From positions 555,938 to 619,937 of the forward strand of contig NZ_QAOV01000001.1 in assembly GCF_003050925.1 (NCBI RefSeq): DNA of 64,000 nt. The letters are read 5' to 3'. Positions 26,427 to 34,926 of the stretch are shown one piece after another. Below the pieces are notes generated by a model that was not told where the DNA came from, made no database searches, and saw only the letters and a program-made list of their open reading frames with translations. The position numbers and the translations under genes were made by a program. Every line of letters begins with the position of its first letter. The first letter of the stretch is position 1. This DNA comes from Pseudomonas sp. GV085. Lineage in GTDB: Bacteria > Pseudomonadota > Gammaproteobacteria > Pseudomonadales > Pseudomonadaceae.

Positions 26427-27149
26427 GTGGAGCAAGAAGCCTGGCAGGTATTGATTGTGGAGGACGACCAGCGACTGGCTGAACTGACCCGCGATTACCT
26501 GGAAGCCAATGGCCTGCGTGTTTCGATCGAAGGCGATGGTGGGCTCGCTGCGAACCGCATCATCAAGGAACAACCGGACCTGGTGATCCTCGACTTGATG
26601 CTCCCCGGCGAAGATGGCCTGAGCATTTGCCGCAAGGTCCGCGCCCGCTATGACGGCCCGATCCTGATGCTCACCGCCCGCACCGATGACACTGATCAGA
26701 TTCTCGGCCTGGACCTCGGCGCTGACGACTATGTCTGCAAGCCGGTACGCCCGCGTCTGTTGCTGGCGCGCATCCAGGCCCTGCTGCGTCGCAGTGAAGC
26801 ACCCGAAATCGCCCCGGAAAAACAGCGGCGACTCCAGTTCGGTCCGTTGATCGTCGACAACGCCTTGCGCGAAGCCTGGTTGCAGGGCAACGGCATCGAG
26901 CTGACGAGCGCCGAATTCGACTTGCTCTGGCTGTTGGTGGCCAATGCCGGGCGCATTCTTTCCCGGGAAGAGATCTTCACCGCACTGCGGGGCATCGGCT
27001 ATGACGGTCAGGACCGCTCCATCGATGTGCGCATCTCGCGTATCCGCCCGAAGATCGGCGATGACCCGGAGCATCCACGGCTGATCAAGACCGTGCGCAG
27101 CAAAGGCTATCTGTTCGTCCCCGAGGCTTGCGTAGACCAGACCCTGTGA
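26427..27149 (+). CDS. OmpR-family response regulator (RstA-like)
   Basis: The 240-residue protein has a receiver (about 8-120; acidic VEDD, phospho-acceptor Asp56 in VILDLMLPGEDG, Lys in VCKP) and an OmpR-type winged helix (about 145-235; ELTSAEFDLLWLLV, RSIDVRISRIRPKI). The start is GTG at 26427 after an AGAGGT ribosome-binding sequence. It is divergent from nrdA, as PA1157 is in P. aeruginosa, and its stop overlaps the start of the sensor kinase. Confidence 0.92.
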   Translation: MEQEAWQVLIVEDDQRLAELTRDYLEANGLRVSIEGDGGLAANRIIKEQPDLVILDLMLPGEDGLSICRKVRARYDGPILMLTARTDDTDQILGLDLGADDYVCKPVRPRLLLARIQALLRRSEAPEIAPEKQRRLQFGPLIVDNALREAWLQGNGIELTSAEFDLLWLLVANAGRILSREEIFTALRGIGYDGQDRSIDVRISRIRPKIGDDPEHPRLIKTVRSKGYLFVPEACVDQTL

Positions 27150-28756
27150 ACTCGATCTTCCTGCGTATCTATGGCGGCATGTGTGCTGCGCTGATTCTGG
27201 TGGCGGTGCTCGGTGTGCTGGCGTTGCACCTGCTCAATCAGGTGCGCAGCGAGCAATACCGCGAACGCCTGGCCCACGGCACGTTCTCGCTGATGGCCGA
27301 CAACCTGCAACCGATGAACCAGACCGAGCGCCACCGGGCCTTGCTGGTGTGGGAGCGGCTGCTGGGCATTCCGCTGGCGCTGAAAAGCTTTGCCGAGACC
27401 GACCTCGACCTGACCCAGCGCACCCGTGTGTTGCGCGGCCAGGCATTGGTGGAACAGACCGGCCCGCATGCGGCGAAGGTGTACAAGCTGGTCAGCGACA
27501 AGGAACAATTGATGCTCACCGGGGAAGTGCAGCAGATCAGCGAGCAACTGGCCCGGGCGACCATCTACCTGTTGACCGATGAACTGGTGCGCACCCCGGT
27601 CGCCGACCAGCCCATGCGCCTGGCGCAATTGAAGCAAGACAAGGGCTTCGGTTTCGACCTGCGTCTGGTCACGGTTGACGAGGCGGACATGGACGAAGAC
27701 CAGCGTCGCCGGGTGTCCGAGGGCGACACTGTGATGGCGCTGGGCAAGGGCGGCGATTCGATCCGGGTGTTCGCCGGCATGGTCGGCACGCCGTGGGTCC
27801 TGGAAATCGGTCCGTTGTATCAGATGAATCCTTATCCGCCGGAATGGCTGGTGCTGATTGCTGCGCTGGGCCTGACGCTGATCGGTTTGATCGTCTATCT
27901 GCTGGTGCGTCAGCTGGAGCGACGCTTGCGTGGCCTCGAAGCTGCCGCCACGCGCATTGCCAAGGGCAGCCTGGAAACCCGCGTGCCGGCGCGCGGCGCG
28001 GACTCTGTGGGGCGGCTGGCCTCGGCGTTCAACGGCATGGCCGAGCACTTGCAGCAGTTGCTGGCGATCCAGCGCGAACTGGTGCGCGCGGTGTCCCACG
28101 AATTGCGCACGCCGGTGGCCCGCCTGCGCTTTGGCCTGGAGATGGTCGGTTCGGCCACCACGCCGCAAGCCCTGGAAAAATACTGCCAGGGCATGGACCA
28201 CGACATCGAGGACCTCGACCGGCTGGTGGACGAGATGCTGACCTATGCGCGGCTCGAACAGGGGTCGCCGGCGCTGAACTTTCAGCGGATCGATCTGGAT
28301 GCCTTGGTCAATCAGGTGATCGAAGAACTGGCGCCGTTGCGCGCCGACGTCACGGTACTGCGAGGTTTGTGCCTGTCGGCCGCCGATAACGACGATGCCT
28401 GGGTCGAAGCCGAACCGCGATATCTGCACCGGGCGATCCAGAACCTGGTGAGCAACGCCATGCGCCATGCGCAATCACGGGTGACTATCAGTTATCAGGT
28501 GGGGCAGCAGCGATGCCGGGTGGATATCGAGGATGACGGGCCAGGTGTGCCGGAGTCGGCGTGGGAGAAAATCTTCACGCCGTTCCTGCGACTCGACGAC
28601 AGCCGCACCCGGGCGTCAGGCGGGCATGGATTGGGGTTGTCGATCGTGCGGCGAATCATCCATTGGCATGGCGGGCGGGCGTTGATCGGCAAGAGCAAGA
28701 GCCTTGGCGGGGCTTGTTTTAGCTTGAGCTGGCCGAGAAATCAGGAGAAGCGTTGA
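27146..28756 (+). CDS. Sensor histidine kinase with HAMP domain (RstB-like)
   Basis: The 536-residue inner-membrane kinase has a first membrane helix (about 8-30), a periplasmic domain of about 200 residues, a second helix (about 233-255), HAMP (about 256-308), HisKA (RAVSHELRTPVARL, His near 317) and HATPase (NLVSNAMRHA, DIEDDGPGVP, GHGLGLSIVRR). GTG at 27146 overlaps the regulator's stop codon, so the pair is translationally coupled. The signal sensed is unknown. Confidence 0.92.
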   Translation: MNSIFLRIYGGMCAALILVAVLGVLALHLLNQVRSEQYRERLAHGTFSLMADNLQPMNQTERHRALLVWERLLGIPLALKSFAETDLDLTQRTRVLRGQALVEQTGPHAAKVYKLVSDKEQLMLTGEVQQISEQLARATIYLLTDELVRTPVADQPMRLAQLKQDKGFGFDLRLVTVDEADMDEDQRRRVSEGDTVMALGKGGDSIRVFAGMVGTPWVLEIGPLYQMNPYPPEWLVLIAALGLTLIGLIVYLLVRQLERRLRGLEAAATRIAKGSLETRVPARGADSVGRLASAFNGMAEHLQQLLAIQRELVRAVSHELRTPVARLRFGLEMVGSATTPQALEKYCQGMDHDIEDLDRLVDEMLTYARLEQGSPALNFQRIDLDALVNQVIEELAPLRADVTVLRGLCLSAADNDDAWVEAEPRYLHRAIQNLVSNAMRHAQSRVTISYQVGQQRCRVDIEDDGPGVPESAWEKIFTPFLRLDDSRTRASGGHGLGLSIVRRIIHWHGGRALIGKSKSLGGACFSLSWPRNQEKR

Positions 28757-28779
28757 GCCTTGTGTTGTCTGTTGCGGCC

Positions 28780-28858
28780 CCATCGCGAGCAGGCTCGCTC
28801 CCACACTGGATCTATGTCACGCCACAAATCCCTGTAGGAGCGAGCCTGCTCGCGATGG
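28780..28858. repeat. REPIN-like pair of REP sequences
   Basis: CCATCGCGAGCAGGCTCGCTCC at the left (in two parts: CCATCGCGAGCA, GGCTCGCTCC) is mirrored by GGAGCGAGCC, TGCTCGCGATGG at the right, with a 27-bp spacer. Confidence 0.9.
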
Positions 28859-28882
28859 CGGCCTGACAGGCGCCAATAAACC

Positions 28883-29617
28883 TCAGGCCTTGATGCTGAC
28901 CAGACTCAACAACTGCCCATCCTTGACCCCGAACTGCGCATCCAGCTCGGTGCCGTTGCGCCATTCGCTGGACAAGTCAGTGAGCAGTCGCAACCGCACC
29001 TCACCCGACTCACGCCACTCCAGCACTTCGGCGTGTTCGAAATAAAAGCGTTGCTGAACGATCGGATAGAGGGCCTTGAACAGGCTTTCCTTGACCGAGA
29101 AGGTCAGAGTGACCAGCAATGCCCGTTGATCGTGACCACCTGCCGCCATGCGTTGTAGCTCCGGCGGATTGAGGATTTCCCCGGCCAGACGTTCGGCCCG
29201 TTCAGCATTGAGCAGGTTTTCCAGATCCATGCCCAGGCCGCGCCAATGGCTTTTGTTCGCCACGATCGCCGAGGCCCGGCCAGTGCTGTGGGTGATCGAG
29301 CCAGTGATATGAGCAGGCCAGACCGGTGCCCGGTCTTCACCGATGGCCGGAATGAAGCTCAAACCTTCGAGCCGCTGTAACGCGGCCCGGGCACACACCC
29401 GTCCGGCAAGAAACTCCGCCTGCCGTTTGGCGACCGAGCGCTGGATGCTCGCCGGCGCTTCGACGGCGCTGCGCTGAAAATCATCGCTGGTCAGTTGGGC
29501 GCTATCGAAGTGAGTACTCAACAGGACCGTATCGGGCAGCACAAACGGCAGCGGCCAATGGTCATCGAGGGGCGTGCAGCAGACGGGCAGGGCGGGGGCT
29601 GAATTCATGTCGGGCAT
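28883..29617 (-). CDS. pcpS: 4'-Phosphopantetheinyl transferase PcpS (EntD/Sfp type)
   Basis: The 244-residue enzyme transfers the phosphopantetheine arm of CoA to carrier-protein serines for fatty acid, siderophore and polyketide synthesis. It has the Sfp-type motifs PVWPAHITGSITHS, GLGMDLENL (Mg binding) and FSVKESLFKALYP. Sequence and length closely resemble P. aeruginosa PcpS (242 residues, N-terminus MRAMN), which favours the start MPDMN at 29617 over the ATG nine bases further in; the ribosome-binding site is weak for both. Confidence 0.92.
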   Translation of the reverse strand: MPDMNSAPALPVCCTPLDDHWPLPFVLPDTVLLSTHFDSAQLTSDDFQRSAVEAPASIQRSVAKRQAEFLAGRVCARAALQRLEGLSFIPAIGEDRAPVWPAHITGSITHSTGRASAIVANKSHWRGLGMDLENLLNAERAERLAGEILNPPELQRMAAGGHDQRALLVTLTFSVKESLFKALYPIVQQRFYFEHAEVLEWRESGEVRLRLLTDLSSEWRNGTELDAQFGVKDGQLLSLVSIKA

Positions 29618-29673
29618 TTTGCCGGGTTGCCTTGGGGCTGGGTAGTGCAAAGCTTCAGATCGGTGTTGCTGCC

Positions 29674-29748
29674 TTCGCGAGCAGGCTCGCTCCCACAGCA
29701 ATTGTGCAAGCGACATAAATCCACTGTGGGAGCGAGCCTGCTCGCGAT
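29674..29748. repeat. REPIN-like pair of REP sequences
   Basis: TCGCGAGCAGGCTCGCTCCCACAG faces its complement across a 25-bp spacer (arms TCGCGAGCAGGC and GCCTGCTCGCGA at the ends). Confidence 0.9.
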
Positions 29749-29770
29749 AGCCGCGACGCGGTCTACCGGT

Positions 29771-30562
29771 TCAACCAAAGATTTTCTTGAAAAACGCCTG
29801 CATGTCCGCCCACGATTTTTCATCCGCGGCCTTGTTGTAGCCAATGTCCGGCCCGCCATGATCGCCATGGCTTAACCGGTCGGCATCCGGGTTGGTGAAG
29901 CCGTGCCTGGCGCCGTCGAGGCTGACGAATTGGTAGTCGGCGCCAGCCTTGTCCATCTCGCTCTTGAAAGCCGTGATGTTTTCCGGGGTGACGATGCTGT
30001 CCAGCGCTCCGTGTTCCACAAGGATCTTCGCCTTGACGCTGCCTCGCGTTGCCGGCGTATTGGTCGCCAGCGCGCCATGGAAACTCACCACGCCTGCCAA
30101 TGGCACGCCCTGTCTTGCGGCATTGAGCACCACGCCACCACCGAAGCAGTAGCCGATGGCGGCGATGTTATGCGGATCGGTTTGCGGTTGTTTTTTCAGC
30201 AGGTCGAGCCCGGCCTGAAACCTCGCGCTCGACACGGCACTGTCTTTTGTCACGGCTTGCATGAACGCCATGGCGTCTTTGGGGTGCTCGGTATTTTTGC
30301 CGTCGCCGTACATGTCAATGGCCAAGGCGCTGTAGCCCAGACCGGCGAGATCCCGGGCGCGACGCTTGGCGTAGTCGTTCAGGCCCCAGAACTCATGCAC
30401 CACCACGACCCCGGGGCGCGGGCCCTTGATGGCATCGTCATAAGCGTAGTAGCCGATCATTTTCGTGCCATCGGCACTTTGGTAGGGGATTTCCCGGGTC
30501 TGGATGGCGGCCTGGCTGAGCCCGCTCAAGGCCAGTAGGAGGACGGCGAAGAACATGTGCAT
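29771..30562 (-). CDS. Secreted dienelactone hydrolase-family protein
   Basis: The 263-residue protein has a signal peptide (about 1-21, MHMFFAVLLLALSGLSQA) and an alpha/beta hydrolase domain of the dienelactone hydrolase family: nucleophile Cys in GYCFGGG, Asp in EHGALDSIV and His in GARHGFTNP. It is probably a periplasmic hydrolase of unknown substrate. AGGAG lies eight bases before the ATG at 30562. It is divergent from oprH and could share its control region. Confidence 0.88.
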   Translation of the reverse strand: MHMFFAVLLLALSGLSQAAIQTREIPYQSADGTKMIGYYAYDDAIKGPRPGVVVVHEFWGLNDYAKRRARDLAGLGYSALAIDMYGDGKNTEHPKDAMAFMQAVTKDSAVSSARFQAGLDLLKKQPQTDPHNIAAIGYCFGGGVVLNAARQGVPLAGVVSFHGALATNTPATRGSVKAKILVEHGALDSIVTPENITAFKSEMDKAGADYQFVSLDGARHGFTNPDADRLSHGDHGGPDIGYNKAADEKSWADMQAFFKKIFG

Positions 30563-30607
30563 GGTCGGATCTCCTGTTGAAAACTGTCGAAACATCGGGA
30601 AGGGACG

Positions 30608-30663
30608 GTTCAGCCCAGGTTCAGAGTGCGTTCAGGGGGAGTTCAGGGCGTGGTGCGTAACCT
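30608..30663 (+). promoter_or_regulatory. PhoP-type operator array and promoter of oprH
   Basis: GTTCAG occurs four times at 30608, 30619, 30630 and 30641, with an exact 11-bp period. The last copy ends 11 bases before a candidate -10 TAACCT (30658-30663), the usual PhoP-box to -10 distance. PhoP boxes are direct repeats with 11-bp period, and oprH is the classic PhoP target in Pseudomonas. Confidence 0.82.
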
Positions 30664-30707
30664 TGCCCCGTACCCAAAAAACAAACGGCACATGAGGAAA
30701 CTCCCCA

Positions 30708-31310
30708 ATGACTGGATTCAAAAAACTGCTTCTGGCAATCACGGTTCTGGGCGCAAGCACTGCAGCCTTCGCGTCCGACGACAACTTCGCCAGCCTTACT
30801 CTTGGACAGACCAGCGACAAGGTCAAAAAGTCCCACGCCCTGAACGACAACCTTAATCACCCCAACGCCGATGGCGTGATCGGCAAGGACACTACCTGGG
30901 GTGTTCGTCTGGGCCAGCAAAACACCAAGGGCCGGTACTACGCCACCTACGACAACGTGTCGGGCTCGCACAATGGCATTAAACTGCGTCAGGAAAACCT
31001 CCTGGGCAGCTACGATCTGTTCTACCCGGTGGGCGGCAGCACCAAATTGTTCGGTGGCGCCACGGCCGGCCTGACCAAAATGACTCAGGAGTCGCCAGGC
31101 TTCAGCCGCGACAGCAATGTCGGCTATGCCATCGGTGGGCAGGTGGGTGTGCTGCAACAGGTTACGCAGAAAACCTCGGTGGAACTGGGTTACCGTTACC
31201 TGCGCACTAATGCCAGCACCGAGATGAGTGAGCGCGGTGGCAGCAAGCAGGGTTCGCTGGACCTGACCAGCAGCGCCCAGACTTACCTGTCCGCCAACTA
31301 CGCTTTTTGA
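30708..31310 (+). CDS. oprH: Outer membrane protein OprH
   Basis: The 200-residue protein has a signal peptide (about 1-22, ending STAAFA) and an eight-strand beta-barrel pattern ending in YLSANYAF with C-terminal Phe. Sequence (WGVRLGQQNTKGRYYATYDN, LRQENLLGSYD, GYRYLRTNASTEM) strongly resembles P. aeruginosa OprH, which binds LPS at divalent-cation sites and protects against polymyxin and chelators under low Mg2+. It is followed by phoP and phoQ, the known operon. GAGG lies nine bases before the ATG. Confidence 0.96.
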   Translation: MTGFKKLLLAITVLGASTAAFASDDNFASLTLGQTSDKVKKSHALNDNLNHPNADGVIGKDTTWGVRLGQQNTKGRYYATYDNVSGSHNGIKLRQENLLGSYDLFYPVGGSTKLFGGATAGLTKMTQESPGFSRDSNVGYAIGGQVGVLQQVTQKTSVELGYRYLRTNASTEMSERGGSKQGSLDLTSSAQTYLSANYAF

Positions 31311-31332
31311 CAAGCGTTTCGTGAGCAGCCTG

Positions 31333-31400
31333 CGCCGGATCAACCGTAATGGTTGATCCGGCGTTGCCATGTTAGCTATTGAGGTGCGACGTTGCGCCTC
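31333..31400 (+). promoter_or_regulatory. Two hairpins between oprH and phoP
   Basis: A 13-bp perfect stem (31333-31345 with 31351-31363, loop GTAAT) has no T-run. A second, weaker hairpin uses GAGGTGC and GCGCCTC (31380-31400, one G-U pair). They may stabilise the oprH message or reduce read-through into phoPQ. Confidence 0.6.
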
Positions 31401-31430
31401 TGGAGATGTTGATTTGCCCGGGAGAGCGTT

Positions 31431-32108
31431 ATGAAACTGCTGGTCGTCGAAGATGAAGCGCTGCTGCGTCATCACCTGAAAACCCGCCTGACGGAGAGTG
31501 GCCACGTGGTCGAGTCCGTGGCCAACGCCGAGGAGGCGCTGTACCAGACCGCGCAGTTCAACTTTGACCTGGCGGTGATCGACCTCGGACTGCCGGGCAT
31601 GAGTGGCCTCGACCTGATCCGCCAGTTGCGCTCAAGTGGCAAGACCTTCCCGATCCTGATCCTCACCGCGCGCGGCAACTGGCAGGACAAGGTCGAAGGC
31701 CTGGCCGCCGGCGCCGACGATTACGTGGTCAAGCCGTTTCAGTTCGAAGAACTGGAGGCCCGCCTGAATGCCTTGCTGCGCCGCTCCAGCGGTTTCACCC
31801 AGTCGACCATCGTCGCTGGTCCGTTGCTGCTGGATCTGAACCGCAAGCAGGCGTCCCTCGATGAACAGCCGCTGGCACTGACCGCGTACGAGTACCGCAT
31901 CCTCGAATACCTGATGCGCCATCACCAGCAAGTGGTGCCCAAGGATCGCTTGATGGAACAGCTCTACCCGGATGACGACGAGCGCGATCCGAATGTGATC
32001 GAGGTGCTGGTCGGCCGTCTGCGCCGCAAACTGGAGGGGCCGGGCGGGTTCAAGCCGATCGACACCGTGCGCGGCCTGGGCTACCTGTTCAATGAGCGTT
32101 GCACTTGA
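31431..32108 (+). CDS. phoP: Response regulator PhoP
   Basis: The 225-residue OmpR-family regulator has a receiver (phospho-acceptor Asp51 in AVIDLGLPGMSG, Lys in VVKPF) and a winged helix (about 130-222; LTAYEYRILEYLMRH, RDPNVIEVLVGRLRRKL). It controls low-Mg2+ and cationic-peptide responses. It is in the oprH-phoP-phoQ operon, and phoQ begins within its last codons. Confidence 0.95.
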   Translation: MKLLVVEDEALLRHHLKTRLTESGHVVESVANAEEALYQTAQFNFDLAVIDLGLPGMSGLDLIRQLRSSGKTFPILILTARGNWQDKVEGLAAGADDYVVKPFQFEELEARLNALLRRSSGFTQSTIVAGPLLLDLNRKQASLDEQPLALTAYEYRILEYLMRHHQQVVPKDRLMEQLYPDDDERDPNVIEVLVGRLRRKLEGPGGFKPIDTVRGLGYLFNERCT

Positions 32109-33451
32109 TCCGCTCGCTGCGCATTCGCTTGATGCTCGCCGCCACGCTGTTGGCGGTTTTGTTCATGCTGGCGCTGCTGCCGGCGATGCAGGGGGCCTTC
32201 AGCCTGGCGTTGCAGGACTCCATCGAGCAGCGTCTGGCATCGGACGTGACCACGTTGATCTCCGCCGCCCGGGTGGAGAACAACAGCTTGCAGATGCCGG
32301 CGCAATTGCCTGACGAACGCTTCAACCTCGCCGATAGCCGATTGCTCGGCTATATCTATAACCGGGAAGGGCGTCTGGTCTGGCGCTCGAAGGCGACCCA
32401 GGAAGAACGGATCAATTACAAGCCGCGCTACGACGGGCGTGGCAACGAGTTTGCGCGGATTCGCGAAGCCAATGGCCAGGAGTTCTTTGTCTACGACGTC
32501 GAGGTCAAGTTGCTCGGCGGCAAAAGTGCGGCCTTCAGCATCGTGGCGCTGCAGCCGGTTCGCGAATACGAACTGACCCTCGAAGGCCTGCGGGAAAATC
32601 TGTATCTGGGTTTTGGCGCGGCACTGCTGGTGCTACTGGCGTTGCTGTGGATCGGTCTGACCTGGGGCTTGCAGGCATTGCGGCGCTTGAGCCAGGAACT
32701 GGACCAGATCGAAGGTGGCACCCGCGAAAGCCTCAGTGAGGAACATCCCCGGGAATTGCTGCGCCTGACCGGTTCTCTCAACCGTTTGCTGCACAGTGAG
32801 CGTGAGCAGCGCAGTCGCTACCGTGATTCCCTCGATGACCTGGCCCATAGCCTGAAAACGCCGTTGGCGGTGTTGCAAGGCGTCAGTGAAGACCTGGCCC
32901 AGCGTCCTGAGGATCGCGATCAGGCCTGGGTGCTGCAAACCCAGATCGAACGCATGAGCCAGCAGATCAGCTACCAATTGCAGCGCGCCAGCCTGCGCAA
33001 AAGCGGTCTGGTACGTCATCAGGTGCGCTTGCACCCGGTACTGAAAAGCCTGTGCGACACACTGGACAAGGTCTATCGCGACAAGCGCGTGCACGTCGCG
33101 TTCGATTTGCCCGACCCGTGTTACGTACCGATCGAGCAAGGCGCTCTATTGGAGATGATGGGCAATTTGCTGGAAAACGCCTATCGCCTGTGCCTGGGCG
33201 AAATACGCATCAGTGTGCGTGAAACTCTCAGCGGCACCGAGTTGTGTGTCGAGGACGACGGCCCCGGCGTACCACAAAATCAGCGCGCACGGATTCTCGA
33301 GCGCGGAGAGCGCCTGGATCGCCAGCACCCGGGGCAGGGCATCGGACTGGCGGTGGTCAAGGACATCATCGAGAGCTACAGCGCCAAGCTGACCTTGGGC
33401 GATTCACCGATGGGCGGTGCGGCGTTCCGGATTCTTTTTCCGGTGGTTTAG
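32105..33451 (+). CDS. phoQ: Sensor kinase PhoQ
   Basis: The 448-residue inner-membrane kinase has membrane helices at about 8-30 and 168-190, an acidic-poor PAS-like periplasmic domain, HAMP, the H-box DDLAHSLKTPLAVL (His near 248) and an HATPase (NLLENAYRLCL, EDDGPGVP, GQGIGLAVVKDI). It senses Mg2+ and controls PhoP. The start is taken as TTG at 32105 (giving IRSLRIRL after Met, as in P. aeruginosa PhoQ), overlapping the phoP stop; TTG at 32099 is an alternative. Confidence 0.93.
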   Translation: MIRSLRIRLMLAATLLAVLFMLALLPAMQGAFSLALQDSIEQRLASDVTTLISAARVENNSLQMPAQLPDERFNLADSRLLGYIYNREGRLVWRSKATQEERINYKPRYDGRGNEFARIREANGQEFFVYDVEVKLLGGKSAAFSIVALQPVREYELTLEGLRENLYLGFGAALLVLLALLWIGLTWGLQALRRLSQELDQIEGGTRESLSEEHPRELLRLTGSLNRLLHSEREQRSRYRDSLDDLAHSLKTPLAVLQGVSEDLAQRPEDRDQAWVLQTQIERMSQQISYQLQRASLRKSGLVRHQVRLHPVLKSLCDTLDKVYRDKRVHVAFDLPDPCYVPIEQGALLEMMGNLLENAYRLCLGEIRISVRETLSGTELCVEDDGPGVPQNQRARILERGERLDRQHPGQGIGLAVVKDIIESYSAKLTLGDSPMGGAAFRILFPVV

Positions 33452-33468
33452 TGGTGTTTTATCGGACG

Positions 33469-33553
33469 CCATCGCGAGCAAGCTTGCTCCCACAGTTGAT
33501 CATGTGCCCAAGGAAAATGTGGTCCCCTGTAGGAGCGAGCCTGCTCGCGATGG
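33469..33553. repeat. REPIN-like pair of REP sequences
   Basis: CCATCGCGAGCA...TTGCTCC at the left faces GGAGCGAGCC...CGCGATGG at the right, after phoQ. Confidence 0.88.
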
Positions 33554-33589
33554 GGCCAGTGCGTTCACCCGGTAGCTGAACCTTGAACC

Positions 33590-34588
33590 TCAGTGTTCCT
33601 GCGCCCGATAAGCCCCCGGTGTCAGCCCCGTCCACTTCTTGAACGCCCGGTGAAATGCCGACGGTTCGGAAAACCCCAGCTGCTCGGCGATCTGTTGCAA
33701 CGACAGGTCAGCGCGGCTCAGGTGATAAATCGCGATGTCGCGGCGCAACTGGTCCTTCAACTCCTGAAAGCTCGAACCCTCTTCCCGCAGATGTCGGCGC
33801 AAGGTCTGCGGGCTGATGTGCAGGTGGGCGGCCACGGCTTCCAGGTCGGGCCAGCGTGAACTGTCGCGACTGAGCAAGCGCCGCAGGCGGCTGCTCAAAC
33901 TGTCGCCGTCATCCGGGCGCGAGAGCAGGTCGGCGGGGGAGCGCTCGAGGAAATGCTTGAGGGTGCGTTCGTCCTGCAACAGCGGCATGGCCAGGTAGCG
34001 GCTGTGAAACAACAGGCTGCTCTGGGGCCTGGAAAACTCAAGCGGACAGGAAAACAACAGGTCGTACTCGGCGCCGTGTTCGGGCCGGGGGTAGCTGAAC
34101 GAGGCCTGTTCCAGACGAATGCGCTGGCCGATCAGCCAGCTGCCGAAACGGTGCCAGATCACCAGCAGGCTTTCGCTGAGGAAGTGGTCCGGGTCCCAGA
34201 GTTGCGAATCGTCCAGGCTCAGGCGCACCCATTCATCTTCTCGGCTCAGGGTCAAACGCGGAGCCCCGGGGAATAGGCTATAAAACAATAAGCCGCGATT
34301 GAATGCCTTATCCAGGTTGCGACAGTGAATCACGGCATGGCACATCATCGCGAAGCTGCCCGGCCTGCTTGGGGCTTGCCCGAACCCCAGGTACTCGTCG
34401 TCCAGCGCCAGCCATAACGCCTGGATCAGTTGGGTGAATTGCTCAGGCGCGATGCGTGCCCGGGGCTCGTCCAGCAACTCGGGGCTGATCCCCAGTTGTT
34501 GTAGCACGCCGCAATAGTCGTAGCCGTGCCGACGCGCACCACCAAGGGCGGCGCGGGCGAAATGACTGGCGATGGTGCGTTCGCGCAT
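33590..34588 (-). CDS. AraC-family transcriptional regulator
   Basis: The 332-residue protein has an N-terminal arabinose-binding-type regulatory domain of the OruR/ArgR-like AraC subgroup (about 10-195) and a C-terminal double helix-turn-helix (about 235-330; LEAVAAHLHISPQTLRRHLREEG, LQQIAEQLGFSEPSAFHRAFKKW). The effector is unknown. The ATG at 34588 fits family length; the ribosome-binding site is poor. It is divergent from dctA, but the tandem operators between them look like DctD sites rather than AraC sites. Confidence 0.88.
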   Translation of the reverse strand: MRERTIASHFARAALGGARRHGYDYCGVLQQLGISPELLDEPRARIAPEQFTQLIQALWLALDDEYLGFGQAPSRPGSFAMMCHAVIHCRNLDKAFNRGLLFYSLFPGAPRLTLSREDEWVRLSLDDSQLWDPDHFLSESLLVIWHRFGSWLIGQRIRLEQASFSYPRPEHGAEYDLLFSCPLEFSRPQSSLLFHSRYLAMPLLQDERTLKHFLERSPADLLSRPDDGDSLSSRLRRLLSRDSSRWPDLEAVAAHLHISPQTLRRHLREEGSSFQELKDQLRRDIAIYHLSRADLSLQQIAEQLGFSEPSAFHRAFKKWTGLTPGAYRAQEH

Positions 34589-34645
34589 GGCAGCAGATCT
34601 GACCGTTGATCGACGGATGTTAGCTGCGCACCGTGGGCATGAACA

Positions 34646-34701
34646 GGGCGGATATCCGCCAAATGGCAGGACGACTTTTAATGGAAGGGCGGAAATCCGC
34701 C
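34646..34701 (+). promoter_or_regulatory. Tandem palindromic operators (DctD-like UAS) upstream of dctA
   Basis: GGGCGGATATCCGCC (34646-34660) and GGGCGGAAATCCGCC (34687-34701) differ at one base and are 41 bp apart, about four helical turns. They lie 80-140 bp before a sigma-54 promoter, the typical place for enhancer-binding proteins, and their core resembles the GCGGAAATCCGC core I recall for rhizobial DctD sites. Confidence 0.75.
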
Positions 34702-34780
34702 ACATGCTTGTAACCGTTCGATGTCAGGGGAATCGCTGCAACCCCGGATATCAACAGGCTTGCAGGGATTTTACGGAAGG

Positions 34781-34795
34781 TGGCACGGGCCTTGC
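34781..34795 (+). promoter_or_regulatory. Sigma-54 promoter of dctA
   Basis: TGGCACGGGCCTTGC is a near-perfect -24/-12 element with GG and GC 12 bases apart, 131 bp before the dctA start. Confidence 0.88.
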
Positions 34796-34926
34796 GATAC
34801 AACGTGCAGATGCCTGCCGTTGCGCAGCTCGAAAAAACAAATCCCTCCAGTGCAGGAGGGTTCGCAATTGTGGTGTTGCGGGCAACAGATGGATGTTGTC
34901 ACCGGGCACCCTTGAGGAACTTTGCA

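Noticed and set aside
34646..34701. Operators of the AraC-family regulator
   Set aside because: The palindromes are symmetric and placed as enhancer sites for the sigma-54 promoter of dctA; AraC proteins usually bind direct, asymmetric sites. Autoregulation is not excluded.
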